DNA of 64,000 bases from Novosphingobium sp. (lineage in GTDB: Bacteria > Pseudomonadota > Alphaproteobacteria > Sphingomonadales > Sphingomonadaceae), in the NCBI GenBank assembly GCA_017745295.1, contig JAGHZR010000001.1, positions 186,001-250,000 on the forward strand. The letters are read 5' to 3'. The notes below the pieces were generated by a model. It did not search any database and was not told the DNA's origin. It saw only the letters and a program-made list of their open reading frames with translations. Position 1 is the stretch's first letter. Each line of letters starts with the position of its first letter. The translations under genes were made by a program, and so were the position numbers. Positions 45,390-54,925 of this stretch are shown here, piece after piece.

Positions 45390-46706
45390 TTACTCGGCAG
45401 GCTCCGGAACGAGGTCCGGCTCGGCGTTGGTCACCTTGCTGCCCCACAGGGCGTAGAACAGCACGTAGAGTTCGCAAACAGCCGTCAGGATGAACGAGTT
45501 CTGGAGGCCGAAGTTGTCGGCCAGCCAGCCCTGCACGATCACCAGCGCACCGCCCGCAATAGCCATGACCAGCAGGCCCGAGCCTTCCTCGGTCAGCGGG
45601 CCGAGACCCTTGATGCCGAGGGTGAAGATGGTCGGGAACATGATCGAATGGAACAGGCCGACGAGGATCAGCGACCACATGGCGACCGGTCCGTGAGCGA
45701 AGATCGTCACGACCATCACCGCGAAGGCGCCGACCGAGAAGAACGCCAGGACCTTGCCCGCGTCGAAGCGCTGCATGATCGCGGAACCAGCGAAGCGGCC
45801 GACCATCATGCCGCCCCACAGGAACGTGAGGTACTTGCCTGCCTGCTCATGCGTCAGGTTGGCGATGTCGGGCTGGCTGACGAAGTTCACGAAGAGGTTC
45901 GCCACGCCGATCTCGGCGATCAGGTAGATGAAAATCGCGGGAATGCCGAACACGAGGTTGCGGTGGTTCCACAGCGAGAGGTGCTTGCGCTGCTCCTTGG
46001 CGAGGCGCGAGTTCGCCGAACCCATCGAAGGCAGCGGGAACTTGGCGATCACCACGGCGAGAATCACCAGCACCACCGCGACGAGCGCATAGGGCAGGAT
46101 CACCGAGTGGGCGTCGGCCAGACGCTCGGCGTCGGTCAGCACGGTTCCGGCGACCGAAGTGCCGCTCTTGGAACGACCGAGGATCAGATAGGCGCCGAAG
46201 AGCGGAGCCAGCATCGTACCCGCCGAGTTGAGCGCCTGCACCAGATTGAGGCGCGACGAGGCCGTCTCAGGCTTTCCGACGACGGCGACATAGGGATTCG
46301 CCGCCACCTGCAGCAGGGTGATGCCGCTGGCGATCACGAAGAGCATGACCAGTGTCACGCCGTAGGACGGAATGCTGGCGGCCAGCATCATGCCGAGCGC
46401 GCCCGCCGCCATGATCAGCAGCCCGGTGACCAGCGACTTCTGGTAACCGATTCGCTCGATCAGCTTGGCCGAGGGAATCGAGGCGACGAAGTAAGCGATG
46501 AACCACACCGATTCGATCAGCGTCGTCTGGGTGTAGCTCAGGTCGAACACGCTGCGCAGGTGCGGCAGCAGCGTGTTGTTGATGACGGTGATGAAGCCCC
46601 ACATGAAAAACAGGCTGGCAAGCAGCGTCAGCGCCGGGCCGTAGCGGACGCCCGCTGGCTGCGCGTGAAGCACCGGGGCATCTCCAGATGAAACCACTGG
46701 GGGCAT
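45390..46706 (-). CDS. Sugar MFS transporter (FucP / GluP family)
   Basis: A 438-aa inner-membrane symporter with 12 hydrophobic helices. The first helix FFMWGFITVINNTLLPHL (about 33-50) and the AANPYVAVVGKPETASSRLN segment after helix 4 are hallmarks of the fucose-permease / glucose-galactose transporter family. It likely imports L-arabinose and/or D-galactose by proton symport. It diverges from the epimerase gene, sharing a 161-bp intergenic region with a predicted GntR operator. Shine-Dalgarno AGAGGA is 5 nt from the ATG. Confidence 0.92.
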   Translation of the reverse strand: MPPVVSSGDAPVLHAQPAGVRYGPALTLLASLFFMWGFITVINNTLLPHLRSVFDLSYTQTTLIESVWFIAYFVASIPSAKLIERIGYQKSLVTGLLIMAAGALGMMLAASIPSYGVTLVMLFVIASGITLLQVAANPYVAVVGKPETASSRLNLVQALNSAGTMLAPLFGAYLILGRSKSGTSVAGTVLTDAERLADAHSVILPYALVAVVLVILAVVIAKFPLPSMGSANSRLAKEQRKHLSLWNHRNLVFGIPAIFIYLIAEIGVANLFVNFVSQPDIANLTHEQAGKYLTFLWGGMMVGRFAGSAIMQRFDAGKVLAFFSVGAFAVMVVTIFAHGPVAMWSLILVGLFHSIMFPTIFTLGIKGLGPLTEEGSGLLVMAIAGGALVIVQGWLADNFGLQNSFILTAVCELYVLFYALWGSKVTNAEPDLVPEPAE

Positions 46707-46773
46707 GACTATCCTCTCTAAACCAGAGAACCGCTGCCGTGCCCTGCGGCAAACCGGCTTGCGCTCTTTCTAT

Positions 46774-46784
46774 TTGTCGGACTA
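46774..46784. promoter_or_regulatory. Predicted GntR operator between the importer and epimerase genes
   Basis: TTGTCGGACTA matches the FadR-type consensus TNGTNNNACNA exactly and sits inside ATTTGTCGGACTATAT, which is shared with the site upstream of the aldehyde dehydrogenase. It is centred in the divergent promoter region and could control both transcripts. Confidence 0.55.
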
Positions 46785-46867
46785 TATGCGGGAAGCAATA
46801 TCGTCAATGGGCGTCGTCGTCTGACAGCGTCCGGTAACACGATGCGGAAACGACTTACAGGACAGAT

Positions 46868-48034
46868 ATGGGAGCCAGGATAATGAGGAAACTGCGCAAG
46901 GCGTTGATGGCAATGGCGATATCCGCCCCGTCCCTGGCTCTTTCCAATCCCGCACTCGCCGCCGATGCCTCGCAGGCCCCGGCAGGCACGCTTGCCGACG
47001 GTACGCCGGTAGGCGCGGTCACGCTGAAGGCCGCCAACGGCGTCTCGGCGACGATCCTGACTTACGGCGCCACGCTGTGGAAGATGATGGCCCCGGATCG
47101 CGACGGCAAGTCGGCCGACATCCTGCTCGGCTACGACGACGTCGCCAGCTACGAGAAGCGCCCGAACTACTGGGGCGCCACCATCGGTCGCTACGGCAAC
47201 CGCATCGCCGACGGCAAGTTCACGCTCGACGGCAAGAGCTATCAGCTTCCCCAGAACGACCACGGCCAGTCGCTGCACGGCGGCGGCAAGGGCTGGGACG
47301 TGCAGAACTGGAAGGTCGAGCAGATCAAGTCCGGCCAGGTGGCGACGGCGGTGTTCTCGCTCGTCAGCCCCGACGGCGATTCGGGCTATCCCGGCACGGT
47401 GAAGGCCAAGGTCACCTACTCGCTGGACGAGAAGGGCAACCTGCAGATCGTCTTCGAGGCGACCACCGACAAGCCGACCGTGCTCAACCTGACCAACCAC
47501 GCCATCTTCAACATGGCCGGTGAAGGCAGCCCGCGCGATGCCATGCAGGAACTGCTGACGATCCCGGCGGGCCACTACACCCCCGTGAACGACAAGCTGA
47601 TCCCCACCGGCGAACTGCGCGACGTGACCGGCACCGTGTTCGACTTCCGCAAGGCCCGCCTGGTCGGCGAAGGCATCCGCGACGGCAAGGACGAGCAGAT
47701 CGTCATGGGCCGTGGCTACGACCACAACTTCGCGCTCGACAAGGGCGTCACCAAGACCCCCGAACTGGCCGCCCGCCTCGAAGACCCCGTCTCGGGCCGC
47801 GTGCTCGAACTGCTGACGACCGAACCGGGCGTGCAGTTCTACGCAGGCAACTTCCTGGACGGCACCTTCATCGGCAAGAACGGCCATCTCTACCGCATGG
47901 GCGACGGGATCGCGCTGGAACCGCAGAAGTTCCCGGACTCGCCGAACCACTCGAATTTCCCGTCCACCCGCGTCGATCCCGGCAAGCCCTACAAGCATGT
48001 CATGATCTACCGCGTTTCCACGTCTTCGCGCTGA
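46868..48034 (+). CDS. galM: Aldose 1-epimerase (mutarotase)
   Basis: A 388-aa GalM-type epimerase with a signal peptide (about residues 6-32, ending PALAAD), so it acts in the periplasm. The fold shows [26 protein letters not shown] with one catalytic His, [11 protein letters not shown] with the second, and the catalytic Glu in [11 protein letters not shown]. It interconverts alpha and beta sugars released by the glycosidases before uptake and oxidation. The start at 46868 has AGGA at 5 nt; an ATG at 46883 is also possible. It begins the rightward operon with the dehydratase and lactonase. Confidence 0.93.
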   Translation: MGARIMRKLRKALMAMAISAPSLALSNPALAADASQAPAGTLADGTPVGAVTLKAANGVSATILTYGATLWKMMAPDRDGKSADILLGYDDVASYEKRPNYWGATIGRYGNRIADGKFTLDGKSYQLPQNDHGQSLHGGGKGWDVQNWKVEQIKSGQVATAVFSLVSPDGDSGYPGTVKAKVTYSLDEKGNLQIVFEATTDKPTVLNLTNHAIFNMAGEGSPRDAMQELLTIPAGHYTPVNDKLIPTGELRDVTGTVFDFRKARLVGEGIRDGKDEQIVMGRGYDHNFALDKGVTKTPELAARLEDPVSGRVLELLTTEPGVQFYAGNFLDGTFIGKNGHLYRMGDGIALEPQKFPDSPNHSNFPSTRVDPGKPYKHVMIYRVSTSSR

Positions 48035-48056
48035 CCTCGAAAAGAAACGATCGACC

Positions 48057-49856
48057 ATGACCGACAACAAGACTGCACCGAAGCTGCGCTCGCGCGCCTG
48101 GTTCGACAATCCCGACAACATCGACATGACCTCGCTCTATCTGGAGCGTTACCTGAACTTCGGCATCAGCCTTGAAGAGCTTCGCTCGGGCAAGCCGATC
48201 ATCGGTATCGCCCAGACCGGCAGCGACCTGTCGCCCTGCAACCGCCACCACATCGTGCTGGCCGAGCGCATTCGCGAGGGCATTCGCGAAGCCGGCGGCA
48301 TCGCGCTGGAATTCCCGGTTCACCCGATCCAGGAAACCGGCAAGCGCCCGACTGCCGGTCTCGACCGCAACCTCGCTTACCTCGGCCTCGTCGAAGCGAT
48401 CTACGGCTACCCGCTCGACGGCGTGGTGTTGACCACCGGCTGCGACAAGACCACCCCGGCACTGCTGATGGCCGCCGCGACCGTGAACATCCCGGCGATC
48501 GCGCTGTCGGTCGGCCCGATGCTCAACGGCTGGCACAAGGGCGAGCGTACCGGTTCGGGCACGATCGTGTGGAAGGGCCGCGAGATGATGGCCGCAGGCG
48601 AACTCGACGCCGAAGGCTTCATCAAGCTCGTCGCCTCCTCGGCCCCGTCGACCGGCTACTGCAACACCATGGGCACGGCGACGACGATGAACTCGCTCGC
48701 CGAAGCGCTCGGCATGATGCTGCCCGGCTCGGCCGCGATCCCCGCGCCCTATCGCGACCGCCAGGAATGCGCATGGCGCACCGGCAAGCGCATCGTCGAC
48801 ATGGTGCACGAGGACCTCAAGCCCTCGGACATCCTGACGCTCGACGCGTTCCATAACGCCATCGCCGTCAACGCTGCCATCGGCGGTTCGACCAATGCCC
48901 CGATCCACCTCGCCGCGATCGCCCGCCACATCGGCGTCGACCTGCCGCTCAAGGACTGGGAGCGCATCGGCCACAAGATCCCGCTGCTGGTGAACCTCCA
49001 GCCCGCCGGTGAATACCTGGGCGAAGACTACTACCGCGCAGGCGGCGTCCCCGCCGTGGTCGCGCAGCTCATCAAGCAGGGCCTCATCCACGAGGGCGCG
49101 ATGACGGTCAACGGCCAGACCATGGGCGACAACTGCCGCGACGCCACGATCGAGGACGAGAAGGTCATCAAGCCCTTCGACCAGCCGCTGGTCGAGGAAG
49201 CGGGCTTCCTGGTGCTGTCGGGCAACCTGTTCGACGCCGCGATCATGAAGACCAGCGTGATCTCCAAGGAGTTCCGCGACCGTTACCTCTCGAACCCCGC
49301 AGACCCGGATGCCTTCGAAGGCAATGCCGTGGTGTTCGACGGTCCCGAGGACTATCACCACCGCATCGACGATCCGGCCACCGGCATCACCCCCGACACC
49401 CTGCTGTTCATGCGCGGCGCCGGTCCGATCGGCTATCCGGGCGCGGCGGAAGTCGTCAACATGCGTCCGCCTTCGTACCTCATCACCGAAGGCGTCCACT
49501 CGCTGCCGTGCATCGGTGACGGCCGCCAGTCGGGCACTTCGGGCAGCCCCTCGATCCTCAACGCCTCGCCGGAAGCCGCAGCCATGGGCGGCCTCGCCCT
49601 GCTCGAATCGGGTGACCGCGTGCGCATGGACCTCAAGAAGGGCCGCGTGGACGTGCTGATCTCCGACGAGGAACTGGCCGCGCGCCGTGCCGCTCTCGAA
49701 GCCAAGGGCGGCTATGCCTACCCGGCCTCGCAGACGCCGTGGCAGGAAATCCAGCGCTCGGTCGTCGGCCAGATGGATACCGGCGCAATCCTCGAAGGCG
49801 CCGAGAAGTACCAGCGCATCGCCCAGACCATGGGTCTGCCGCGCGATAACCACTAA
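48057..49856 (+). CDS. IlvD/Edd-family L-arabonate (sugar-acid) dehydratase
   Basis: A 599-aa Fe-S dehydratase. The three cluster cysteines are in DLSPCNRHH (Cys61), [10 protein letters not shown] (about 129) and [15 protein letters not shown] (about 202). This spacing matches the L-arabonate dehydratase subgroup, which often carries a [2Fe-2S] cluster. It converts L-arabonate to 2-keto-3-deoxy-L-arabonate, and the same enzymes are known to act on D-galactonate or D-fuconate. It lies 22 bp after galM and 112 bp before the lactonase. The last residues, MGLPRDNH, are typical of the group. Confidence 0.93.
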   Translation: MTDNKTAPKLRSRAWFDNPDNIDMTSLYLERYLNFGISLEELRSGKPIIGIAQTGSDLSPCNRHHIVLAERIREGIREAGGIALEFPVHPIQETGKRPTAGLDRNLAYLGLVEAIYGYPLDGVVLTTGCDKTTPALLMAAATVNIPAIALSVGPMLNGWHKGERTGSGTIVWKGREMMAAGELDAEGFIKLVASSAPSTGYCNTMGTATTMNSLAEALGMMLPGSAAIPAPYRDRQECAWRTGKRIVDMVHEDLKPSDILTLDAFHNAIAVNAAIGGSTNAPIHLAAIARHIGVDLPLKDWERIGHKIPLLVNLQPAGEYLGEDYYRAGGVPAVVAQLIKQGLIHEGAMTVNGQTMGDNCRDATIEDEKVIKPFDQPLVEEAGFLVLSGNLFDAAIMKTSVISKEFRDRYLSNPADPDAFEGNAVVFDGPEDYHHRIDDPATGITPDTLLFMRGAGPIGYPGAAEVVNMRPPSYLITEGVHSLPCIGDGRQSGTSGSPSILNASPEAAAMGGLALLESGDRVRMDLKKGRVDVLISDEELAARRAALEAKGGYAYPASQTPWQEIQRSVVGQMDTGAILEGAEKYQRIAQTMGLPRDNH

Positions 49857-49968
49857 GATCGAAATCCTGTCCGGCCTAGCCGCCGGATGACCATTCGGCC
49901 CTCGTCCCTTCCTGTCCCCCCAAGGGAAAGGACGGGGCGGGGGCCGATTTACTTTTAGGGAGAGTTTC

Positions 49969-50823
49969 ATGACCCTTTGGCGCAAGATCGATCGCGACGT
50001 GCGCGATACCCTCGGCGAAGGCGCGCTCTGGAGCGCGCGCGACAATGCCTTCTACTGGGTCGACATCCTGACCCCCGCGCTCAATCGCCTGAGTCTCGCC
50101 GACAACATCGTGACCCGCTGGGACATGCCGGCCCGCCTCGGCTGGGTCGCCCCGCGCGCGGAAGGCGGCCTGATCGGCGGCTTCCAGGACGGCGTGGCGA
50201 ACATCACTCTCGATCCGCTGACCATCTCGGAACGCAACGACCCCGAGCCGCACCTGCCCGGCAACCGCATGAACGACGGGAAGGCCGACCGCCACGGCGC
50301 GATCTGGTGCGGCACGATGGACATGGCCGAGGAAGAAGTGACCGGCTCGCTCTACCGCCTCTCGCCCACCGGCGAATGGCAGGTGATCGACACCGACTAC
50401 ACGGTGCCCAACGGCCCGGCCTTCTCGCCTTGCGGTAACTGGATGTACCACGCCGATTCGGGCCGCCGCGTGATCTACCGCTTCGCCGTGGACGAAACCG
50501 GCGCCCACGACCGCGAGGAATTCATCCGCTTCTCCGAGGAAGACGGCTATCCCGACGGCATGACCACGGACGCCGAGGGCTACCTCTGGACCGCCCACTG
50601 GGACGGCGGCAAGATCAGCCGCTTCGCCCCCGACGGTACGCGCGAACGCTCGATCGAGCTGCCGGCGAAGCGCATCACCAACATCGCCTTCGCGGGCGAG
50701 AAGCTGGACCGCATGTTCGTGACTTCGGCCGCGACGGGCCTGCCCGAATCCGAATTCGACGGCGCCCTGTTCGAAGTCGAATCCGGCGTCATAGGCAATC
50801 CCGCCGGTATCTACCTGGGATAA
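49969..50823 (+). CDS. SMP-30/gluconolactonase-family sugar lactonase
   Basis: A 284-aa six-bladed propeller lactonase. The metal ligands are recognisable: Glu18 (LGEGALW), Asn near 104 (NRMNDGKADRHG), Asn in VPNGPAFSP (about 151) and Asp in PDGMTTDAEG (about 196). It opens arabinono- and galactono-1,4-lactone to the acids. The protein has no signal peptide, so it works in the cytoplasm, together with the dehydrogenase. Shine-Dalgarno AGGGAGAG is strong. Confidence 0.93.
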   Translation: MTLWRKIDRDVRDTLGEGALWSARDNAFYWVDILTPALNRLSLADNIVTRWDMPARLGWVAPRAEGGLIGGFQDGVANITLDPLTISERNDPEPHLPGNRMNDGKADRHGAIWCGTMDMAEEEVTGSLYRLSPTGEWQVIDTDYTVPNGPAFSPCGNWMYHADSGRRVIYRFAVDETGAHDREEFIRFSEEDGYPDGMTTDAEGYLWTAHWDGGKISRFAPDGTRERSIELPAKRITNIAFAGEKLDRMFVTSAATGLPESEFDGALFEVESGVIGNPAGIYLG

Positions 50824-50829
50824 CGGAGC

Positions 50830-50858
50830 GGCGGGGCGGAACACCCCGCCCTTCTCTC
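50830..50858 (+). terminator. Probable terminator after the lactonase gene
   Basis: A 7-bp GC stem (GGCGGGG / CCCCGCC) with a CGGAACA loop, followed by CTTCTCTC, lies 7 bases past the stop codon. Confidence 0.55.
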
Positions 50859-50875
50859 ACGGACAAGCCGAAAAC

Positions 50876-50964
50876 CCCGTCGCCCCCGCGAAAGGCGGGG
50901 GCCCCGCTTTCCTTGAGCCCAGCCACAACAGAAGCGGGATCGCCGCCTTCGCGGGGATGACGGG
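50876..50964. repeat. Imperfect inverted-repeat element (Gly-codon-like GC-rich type)
   Basis: Arms CCCGTCGCCCCCGCGAAAGG... (from 50876) and ...CCTTCGCGGGGATGACGGG (to 50964) pair with a few mismatches around a ~20-nt loop. The motif CGCGGGGATGACGGG is also seen at the very start of the window, which suggests a dispersed family. Confidence 0.7.
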
Positions 50965-51020
50965 ATTGGAAGCGGTGGGGCGGTGGAACAGGTGTTTTTG
51001 CCACTTCGAACCCATCCCCT

Positions 51021-51106
51021 CGTCATTGCAAGCGTAGCGAAGCAATCCAGAGCCGCGCAGTGCCGCCCTGGATTGCCGCGTCGGCTTCGCCTCCTCGCGG
51101 GTGACG
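51021..51106. repeat. Second, degenerate copy of the CGTCATTGC repeat element
   Basis: The left arm, 51021-51053, matches the arm at 24437-24468 except at one or two positions. The right arm, 51064-51106, is degenerate (GATTGCCGCGTCGGCTTCGC) and ends in GTGACG. Both copies lie between convergent genes. Confidence 0.8.
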
Positions 51107-51130
51107 AAAGGCAAGTACATCGCCCCACAC

Positions 51131-51877
51131 TCACAGAATCTCCGCCAAGCCCTCCAGACTTTCGCGCAGCTTCGCCAAAGCCTGCGCCTTCAACTGGTGG
51201 ACGCGCGGGATCGAGACTTGCAGCACTTGCGCAATTTCCGCGAGGTTCAGTTCCTCGACGAAGTAGAGCTGCACCACCAGCTTCAGCCGATCCGGCAACC
51301 CGGTGACCGCCTCCACCACCGCGCCCCGCAGTTCCTCGTCGGCGAGCAGGGCATGGCTATCCGGTCGCTCGTCGGCGAAGGCCATGTTCTGGTCCGAATA
51401 GAACGCGTCGATCGACTCGAAATGCAGCGGCTGGCTGGCCCCACGCAAGGCCGCGAGTTCCGCTTCCGCCATGCCCATGGCCCCCGCCAGTTCATGCGCC
51501 AGAGGTTCACGACCGAGAACCCCGCGCAATTCGACTTCCTTGGCGGCAAGCTGGCGGCGGCGCTCGCTCACCCCGCGCGACATCGGCACGGTGCGGCGGA
51601 TCAGGTCCACCATCGCCCCGCGCACGCGCATCTTGGCATAAGCCGCAAAACCGTCCTCGGTCGGCCCCTGATGTTTCTGCGCGCATTCGGTGAGCGCGAC
51701 CAGACCGGCCTGGATCAGGTCCTCCAGCTCGATCCCCGGACGTCCGCTCCCGTGAACATGCCAGGCGAGCCGCCGCACCATTGGCACGAAGCGGCGAACG
51801 CGATCCCCGATGTCGCCCCGATAGGCCCCGGTGACACGGCTGGTGGACGCCGGAAAACCTCGCTGGTCCTGTTTCAT
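51131..51877 (-). CDS. fliA: Flagellar sigma factor FliA (sigma-28)
   Basis: A 248-aa sigma-70-family factor of the FliA/WhiG group. Region 2 includes FVPMVRRLAWHVHG, GIELEDLIQAGLVALTE and YAKMRVRGAMVDLIRR; region 3 is QLAAKEVELRGVLGREPLAHELA; region 4 is LPDRLKLVVQLYFVEELNLAEIAQVLQVS. It should direct late flagellar genes and be held back by FlgM, encoded four genes upstream. Its start overlaps the flhA stop by 4 bp. It is the last gene of the leftward flagellar operon. Confidence 0.94.
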   Translation of the reverse strand: MKQDQRGFPASTSRVTGAYRGDIGDRVRRFVPMVRRLAWHVHGSGRPGIELEDLIQAGLVALTECAQKHQGPTEDGFAAYAKMRVRGAMVDLIRRTVPMSRGVSERRRQLAAKEVELRGVLGREPLAHELAGAMGMAEAELAALRGASQPLHFESIDAFYSDQNMAFADERPDSHALLADEELRGAVVEAVTGLPDRLKLVVQLYFVEELNLAEIAQVLQVSIPRVHQLKAQALAKLRESLEGLAEIL

Positions 51878-53991
51878 GCGGCCATGCTTTCGGTGGGATG
51901 GGGAAGCGCCGGGGGCGCGGCAGCGCCGACCACGTCGATGACCTCGATGGGCTGGGTCGGCGGCAGTTCGGCGATCGAGAGCACCAGGCAGGACGGCGCG
52001 CGCAACCGCAGCAGCGCCGAAAGCGCCCGGCGCGCGCGCGGCTGGACGACCAGCGCCAGCGGGATCGCATCCGGTCCGCGTTCCTCACCAAGCATGGCGA
52101 TCCGCTCACCGATCATGCGGGCGAGGTCCGGCTCGATCACCGGCTGCCCGGTCATCGGATCGACCATGCCCTGGACGATCGCGGCCTCCAGCCCGGCATC
52201 GAGCGTCACCACCGGCAGGCGCTCGTAAGGCGGGCAGACCCGACCGACGATCAGCGCACCGAGGTCGGCCCGGACGAGTTCGACCAGCCGCTCGTGTTCC
52301 AGCGTCTGCTGCACGGCCCGGCCAAGGCTGGCGAGGATCGGCAGCGGATGGGCAATCGGAATGCCGTCTTCGAGCAGCGCCCGCAACAGCCGGGTGAGCG
52401 CCGCGAGCGACAGCGGCTGCGGGTGGATCGTCTCGACGAGGCCCGCCGAATGCACCTTGATGCCCTCGAGCAGTGCCTTCACTTCATCCGGGCCGAGCAG
52501 CTCATGGGCACGCTCGGCGAGCAACTGGTTCAGGTGCGTGGCGATCACCGTACCGGCATCGACGGTCAGGAAACCCTCCGCCGTCGCATGATCGCGCGCG
52601 GCGGGATCGATCCACAGCGCCGGACAACCGAAGCTGGGATCGCGCGTGGCCTCACCGCGCAAAGTGTGGTGATCACGCGCCTCGCCCGTGTCGATGGCGA
52701 GGATGCGGTCGGCACGGATCGTGGCCCCGCCCAGCATGACCCCGCCGAGACCGATGCGATAGTCGTGCGGCGGCATGTCCAGCGCGTCGCGCACGCGGAA
52801 CTGCGGAACGATGAAACCGAACGACTGGCTGAGCTGCTTGCGCACCCCGGTGACGCGGCTGACCAGTGGCGCCCCCCGGCGCTCGTCGACCAGCTGGACG
52901 AGACCATAGCCCAGTTCGATGGTGACGAGCGTATGGTCGGACACGTCTTCCAGCGCGATGCGGGAGGGATCGACGGCGGCCGGTTCCTCGACGATGGGCG
53001 CAGGCCGAACCCGCCGCCGCCGCAAGCTATGCCAGAGCCAGAAGGCGAGTCCGGCGGCGGGCAGGAACACCGTCTGCGGCATCGCCGGGATCAAGCCGAT
53101 GGCGGTCAGCACCACGCCGACCGGCAGCCAGGTGCGCGGATCGGCGAACTGCCCGCCGATCTGCCCGGCAAGGTCCCGCCCCTGTCCCGCTCTTTCGTCG
53201 GAAACGCGGGTGACGATGGTGGCGGCAGCGATCGACAGCAGCAGCGCGGGCACTTGCGCCACTAGCGCATCGCCGATGGCGAGGGTGATGTACGTTTGCG
53301 CCGCCTCGCTCGCGGAAAGGCCGTGGCTTACCATGCCGAGGCAGAACCCCGCGACGATGTTCACGCCGAGGATCAGCAGCGCAGCGATGGCATCGCCTTT
53401 CACGAACTTGCTGGAGCCGTCCATCGAGCCATAGAAATCGGCCTCGGTCGCCACTTCGCGGCGGCGGGCTTTCGCTTCGTCGGCAGTCATCAGCCCGGCG
53501 GCGAGATCGGCGTCGATCGCCATCTGCTTGCCGGGCAAGGCGTCCAGCGTGAAGCGCGCGGAGACTTCCGAGACACGGCCCGCGCCCTTGGTCACGACCA
53601 CGAGGTTGATGATCATCAGGATCAGGAAGACGAAGATCCCGACCGCGAAATTGCCGCCGATCAGGAACTTGCCGAAGGACTCGATGACGACCCCCGCCGC
53701 CGCCTCCCCTTCGTGGCCATGGACCAGCACGACGCGGGTCGAGGCCACGTTGAGCGCCAGGCGCAGCAGTGTCGCGAAGAGCAGGACCGAAGGGAAGGAC
53801 GAGAAGTCGAGCGGCTTTTCCGCATTCATCGCCGCCATCAGGATCGCCAGCGAAAGCGCGATGTTGAGCACGAAGGACACATCCAGCACGAAGGCCGGGA
53901 CCGGCACGATCATCAGGACGATCAGCGCAAGAATGCCCATCGGCAGCGCCATCGTGCCGAGATCGCCGAAACGGCGCAGAAGCGCTGTCAC
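51874..53991 (-). CDS. flhA: Flagellar type III export protein FlhA
   Basis: A 705-aa export-gate protein. The N-terminal half has about eight membrane helices (VLDVSFVLNIALSLAILMAA, LLRLALNVASTR) and the cytoplasmic FHIPEP-type region, with GGNFAVGIFVFLILMIINL and VVTKGAGRVSEVSARFTLDA. The C-terminal cytosolic domain (about 340-705) binds chaperone-substrate complexes (GYGLVQLVDERRGAPLVSRV). The start is GTG, overlapping the lytic transglycosylase stop as GTGA. Other export genes such as flhB and fliPQR are not in the window. Confidence 0.96.
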   Translation of the reverse strand: MTALLRRFGDLGTMALPMGILALIVLMIVPVPAFVLDVSFVLNIALSLAILMAAMNAEKPLDFSSFPSVLLFATLLRLALNVASTRVVLVHGHEGEAAAGVVIESFGKFLIGGNFAVGIFVFLILMIINLVVVTKGAGRVSEVSARFTLDALPGKQMAIDADLAAGLMTADEAKARRREVATEADFYGSMDGSSKFVKGDAIAALLILGVNIVAGFCLGMVSHGLSASEAAQTYITLAIGDALVAQVPALLLSIAAATIVTRVSDERAGQGRDLAGQIGGQFADPRTWLPVGVVLTAIGLIPAMPQTVFLPAAGLAFWLWHSLRRRRVRPAPIVEEPAAVDPSRIALEDVSDHTLVTIELGYGLVQLVDERRGAPLVSRVTGVRKQLSQSFGFIVPQFRVRDALDMPPHDYRIGLGGVMLGGATIRADRILAIDTGEARDHHTLRGEATRDPSFGCPALWIDPAARDHATAEGFLTVDAGTVIATHLNQLLAERAHELLGPDEVKALLEGIKVHSAGLVETIHPQPLSLAALTRLLRALLEDGIPIAHPLPILASLGRAVQQTLEHERLVELVRADLGALIVGRVCPPYERLPVVTLDAGLEAAIVQGMVDPMTGQPVIEPDLARMIGERIAMLGEERGPDAIPLALVVQPRARRALSALLRLRAPSCLVLSIAELPPTQPIEVIDVVGAAAPPALPHPTESMAA

Positions 53992-54776
53992 AGGCCTAAC
54001 CCCGCCAGCCGGGAATAGGCCGCGCGCACCGATGCCGGGGTCTCGGCGGCGGAGAGGTTGAAGGCCCCGCGCAAGGTTTCGGCCATGGAGGTGCGGGTCG
54101 GTGCCAGTTCGGAACCGGCGCTGTGAACCACGCGCCCGGCTTGCGCCACGGGCTGGTAAGCGATTCGGGCTGCCCCAGACCAATCGGGGGCCTCGGCATC
54201 GTAACCCGCTCCCATTGCTTCCGCCATCTTGCCCCGCAGGAGATCCATCACGCCGCCAAGGCTGCGGGCGCTTGCCCCTTCGTAGAAGATCGCGCGATTG
54301 GCGGCCGCCGCCGCAGGCAGGATCGCGGCGGCACTCCGGTCCGGATCCACGGTGAGCGCGGCGAGGAACTGGCCCGCCCCGACCGCGCCCAGAAAATGCG
54401 CGAGGTACAGTTCCGTCGCATCCGGCTCCCGTCCGAGGCGGGAGGTCAGTTCGGCGCGATTGTCGCTGGCGAGTTCGGCGGCCATCAGCGCGGAAAGGTC
54501 CGCATCGTAGCGCAAGTCCATGATCCGCCCGCGCATGCCGGGGTCTGAGAGTCCGCCTCCGGCGATCACCTGCCGGACCCAGGCCATGCCGTGCTCCTCG
54601 CCATGCCGGCCGAGGGTATCCAGCCAAGTTCCCTTGGTGAACTGGAACAGCCCCGCCGCGCTGGAGGTGGCGGCATGAGCACCGGCATCGAGGCTCGATT
54701 CGATCCGCGCCTGGGCCATGAGGTACTGGAAATCGACGCCGGTGGCCTGCGCCGCGCGGGCGATCGCGGCCCGCAC
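53988..54776 (-). CDS. Lytic transglycosylase-domain flagellar protein
   Basis: A protein of about 262 aa with an N-terminal lysozyme-like transglycosylase domain. The catalytic Glu is in LMAQARIESSLDAGA, followed by SSAAGLFQFTKGTWLDTLGRHG. Many sphingomonads have such a gene in the flagellar cluster, where it probably opens peptidoglycan for the rod, doing the job of the missing muramidase domain of the short FlgJ here. The start chosen is GTG at 54776, preceded by AAGGGGGG at 6 nt and directly by the domain. The frame is open to a TTG at 54869 with no Shine-Dalgarno. There is no signal peptide in either form, so it may be exported by the flagellar system. Confidence 0.8.
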   Translation of the reverse strand: MRAAIARAAQATGVDFQYLMAQARIESSLDAGAHAATSSAAGLFQFTKGTWLDTLGRHGEEHGMAWVRQVIAGGGLSDPGMRGRIMDLRYDADLSALMAAELASDNRAELTSRLGREPDATELYLAHFLGAVGAGQFLAALTVDPDRSAAAILPAAAAANRAIFYEGASARSLGGVMDLLRGKMAEAMGAGYDAEAPDWSGAARIAYQPVAQAGRVVHSAGSELAPTRTSMAETLRGAFNLSAAETPASVRAAYSRLAGLGL

Positions 54777-54925
54777 GCCTGCCCCCCTTGCGGGGCCGCT
54801 CCCCGTCGCTGCACTCGTGCCCTGCGCCTCGCTCAACGTGCGGCTCCCGATCCGATTGGTTCGGAACAAGGTTGAGCAAGGGCCATGCCAGAACAGGCCC
54901 GCGCTCCGAAAGAAGCAGGCCTAGA

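Larger units (their letters stand above)
50824..51130. other. Intergenic repeat-rich region between convergent genes
   Basis: This 307-bp gap separates the convergent lactonase and fliA genes. It contains no gene. It holds a probable terminator and two different inverted-repeat elements, listed separately. Confidence 0.7.
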
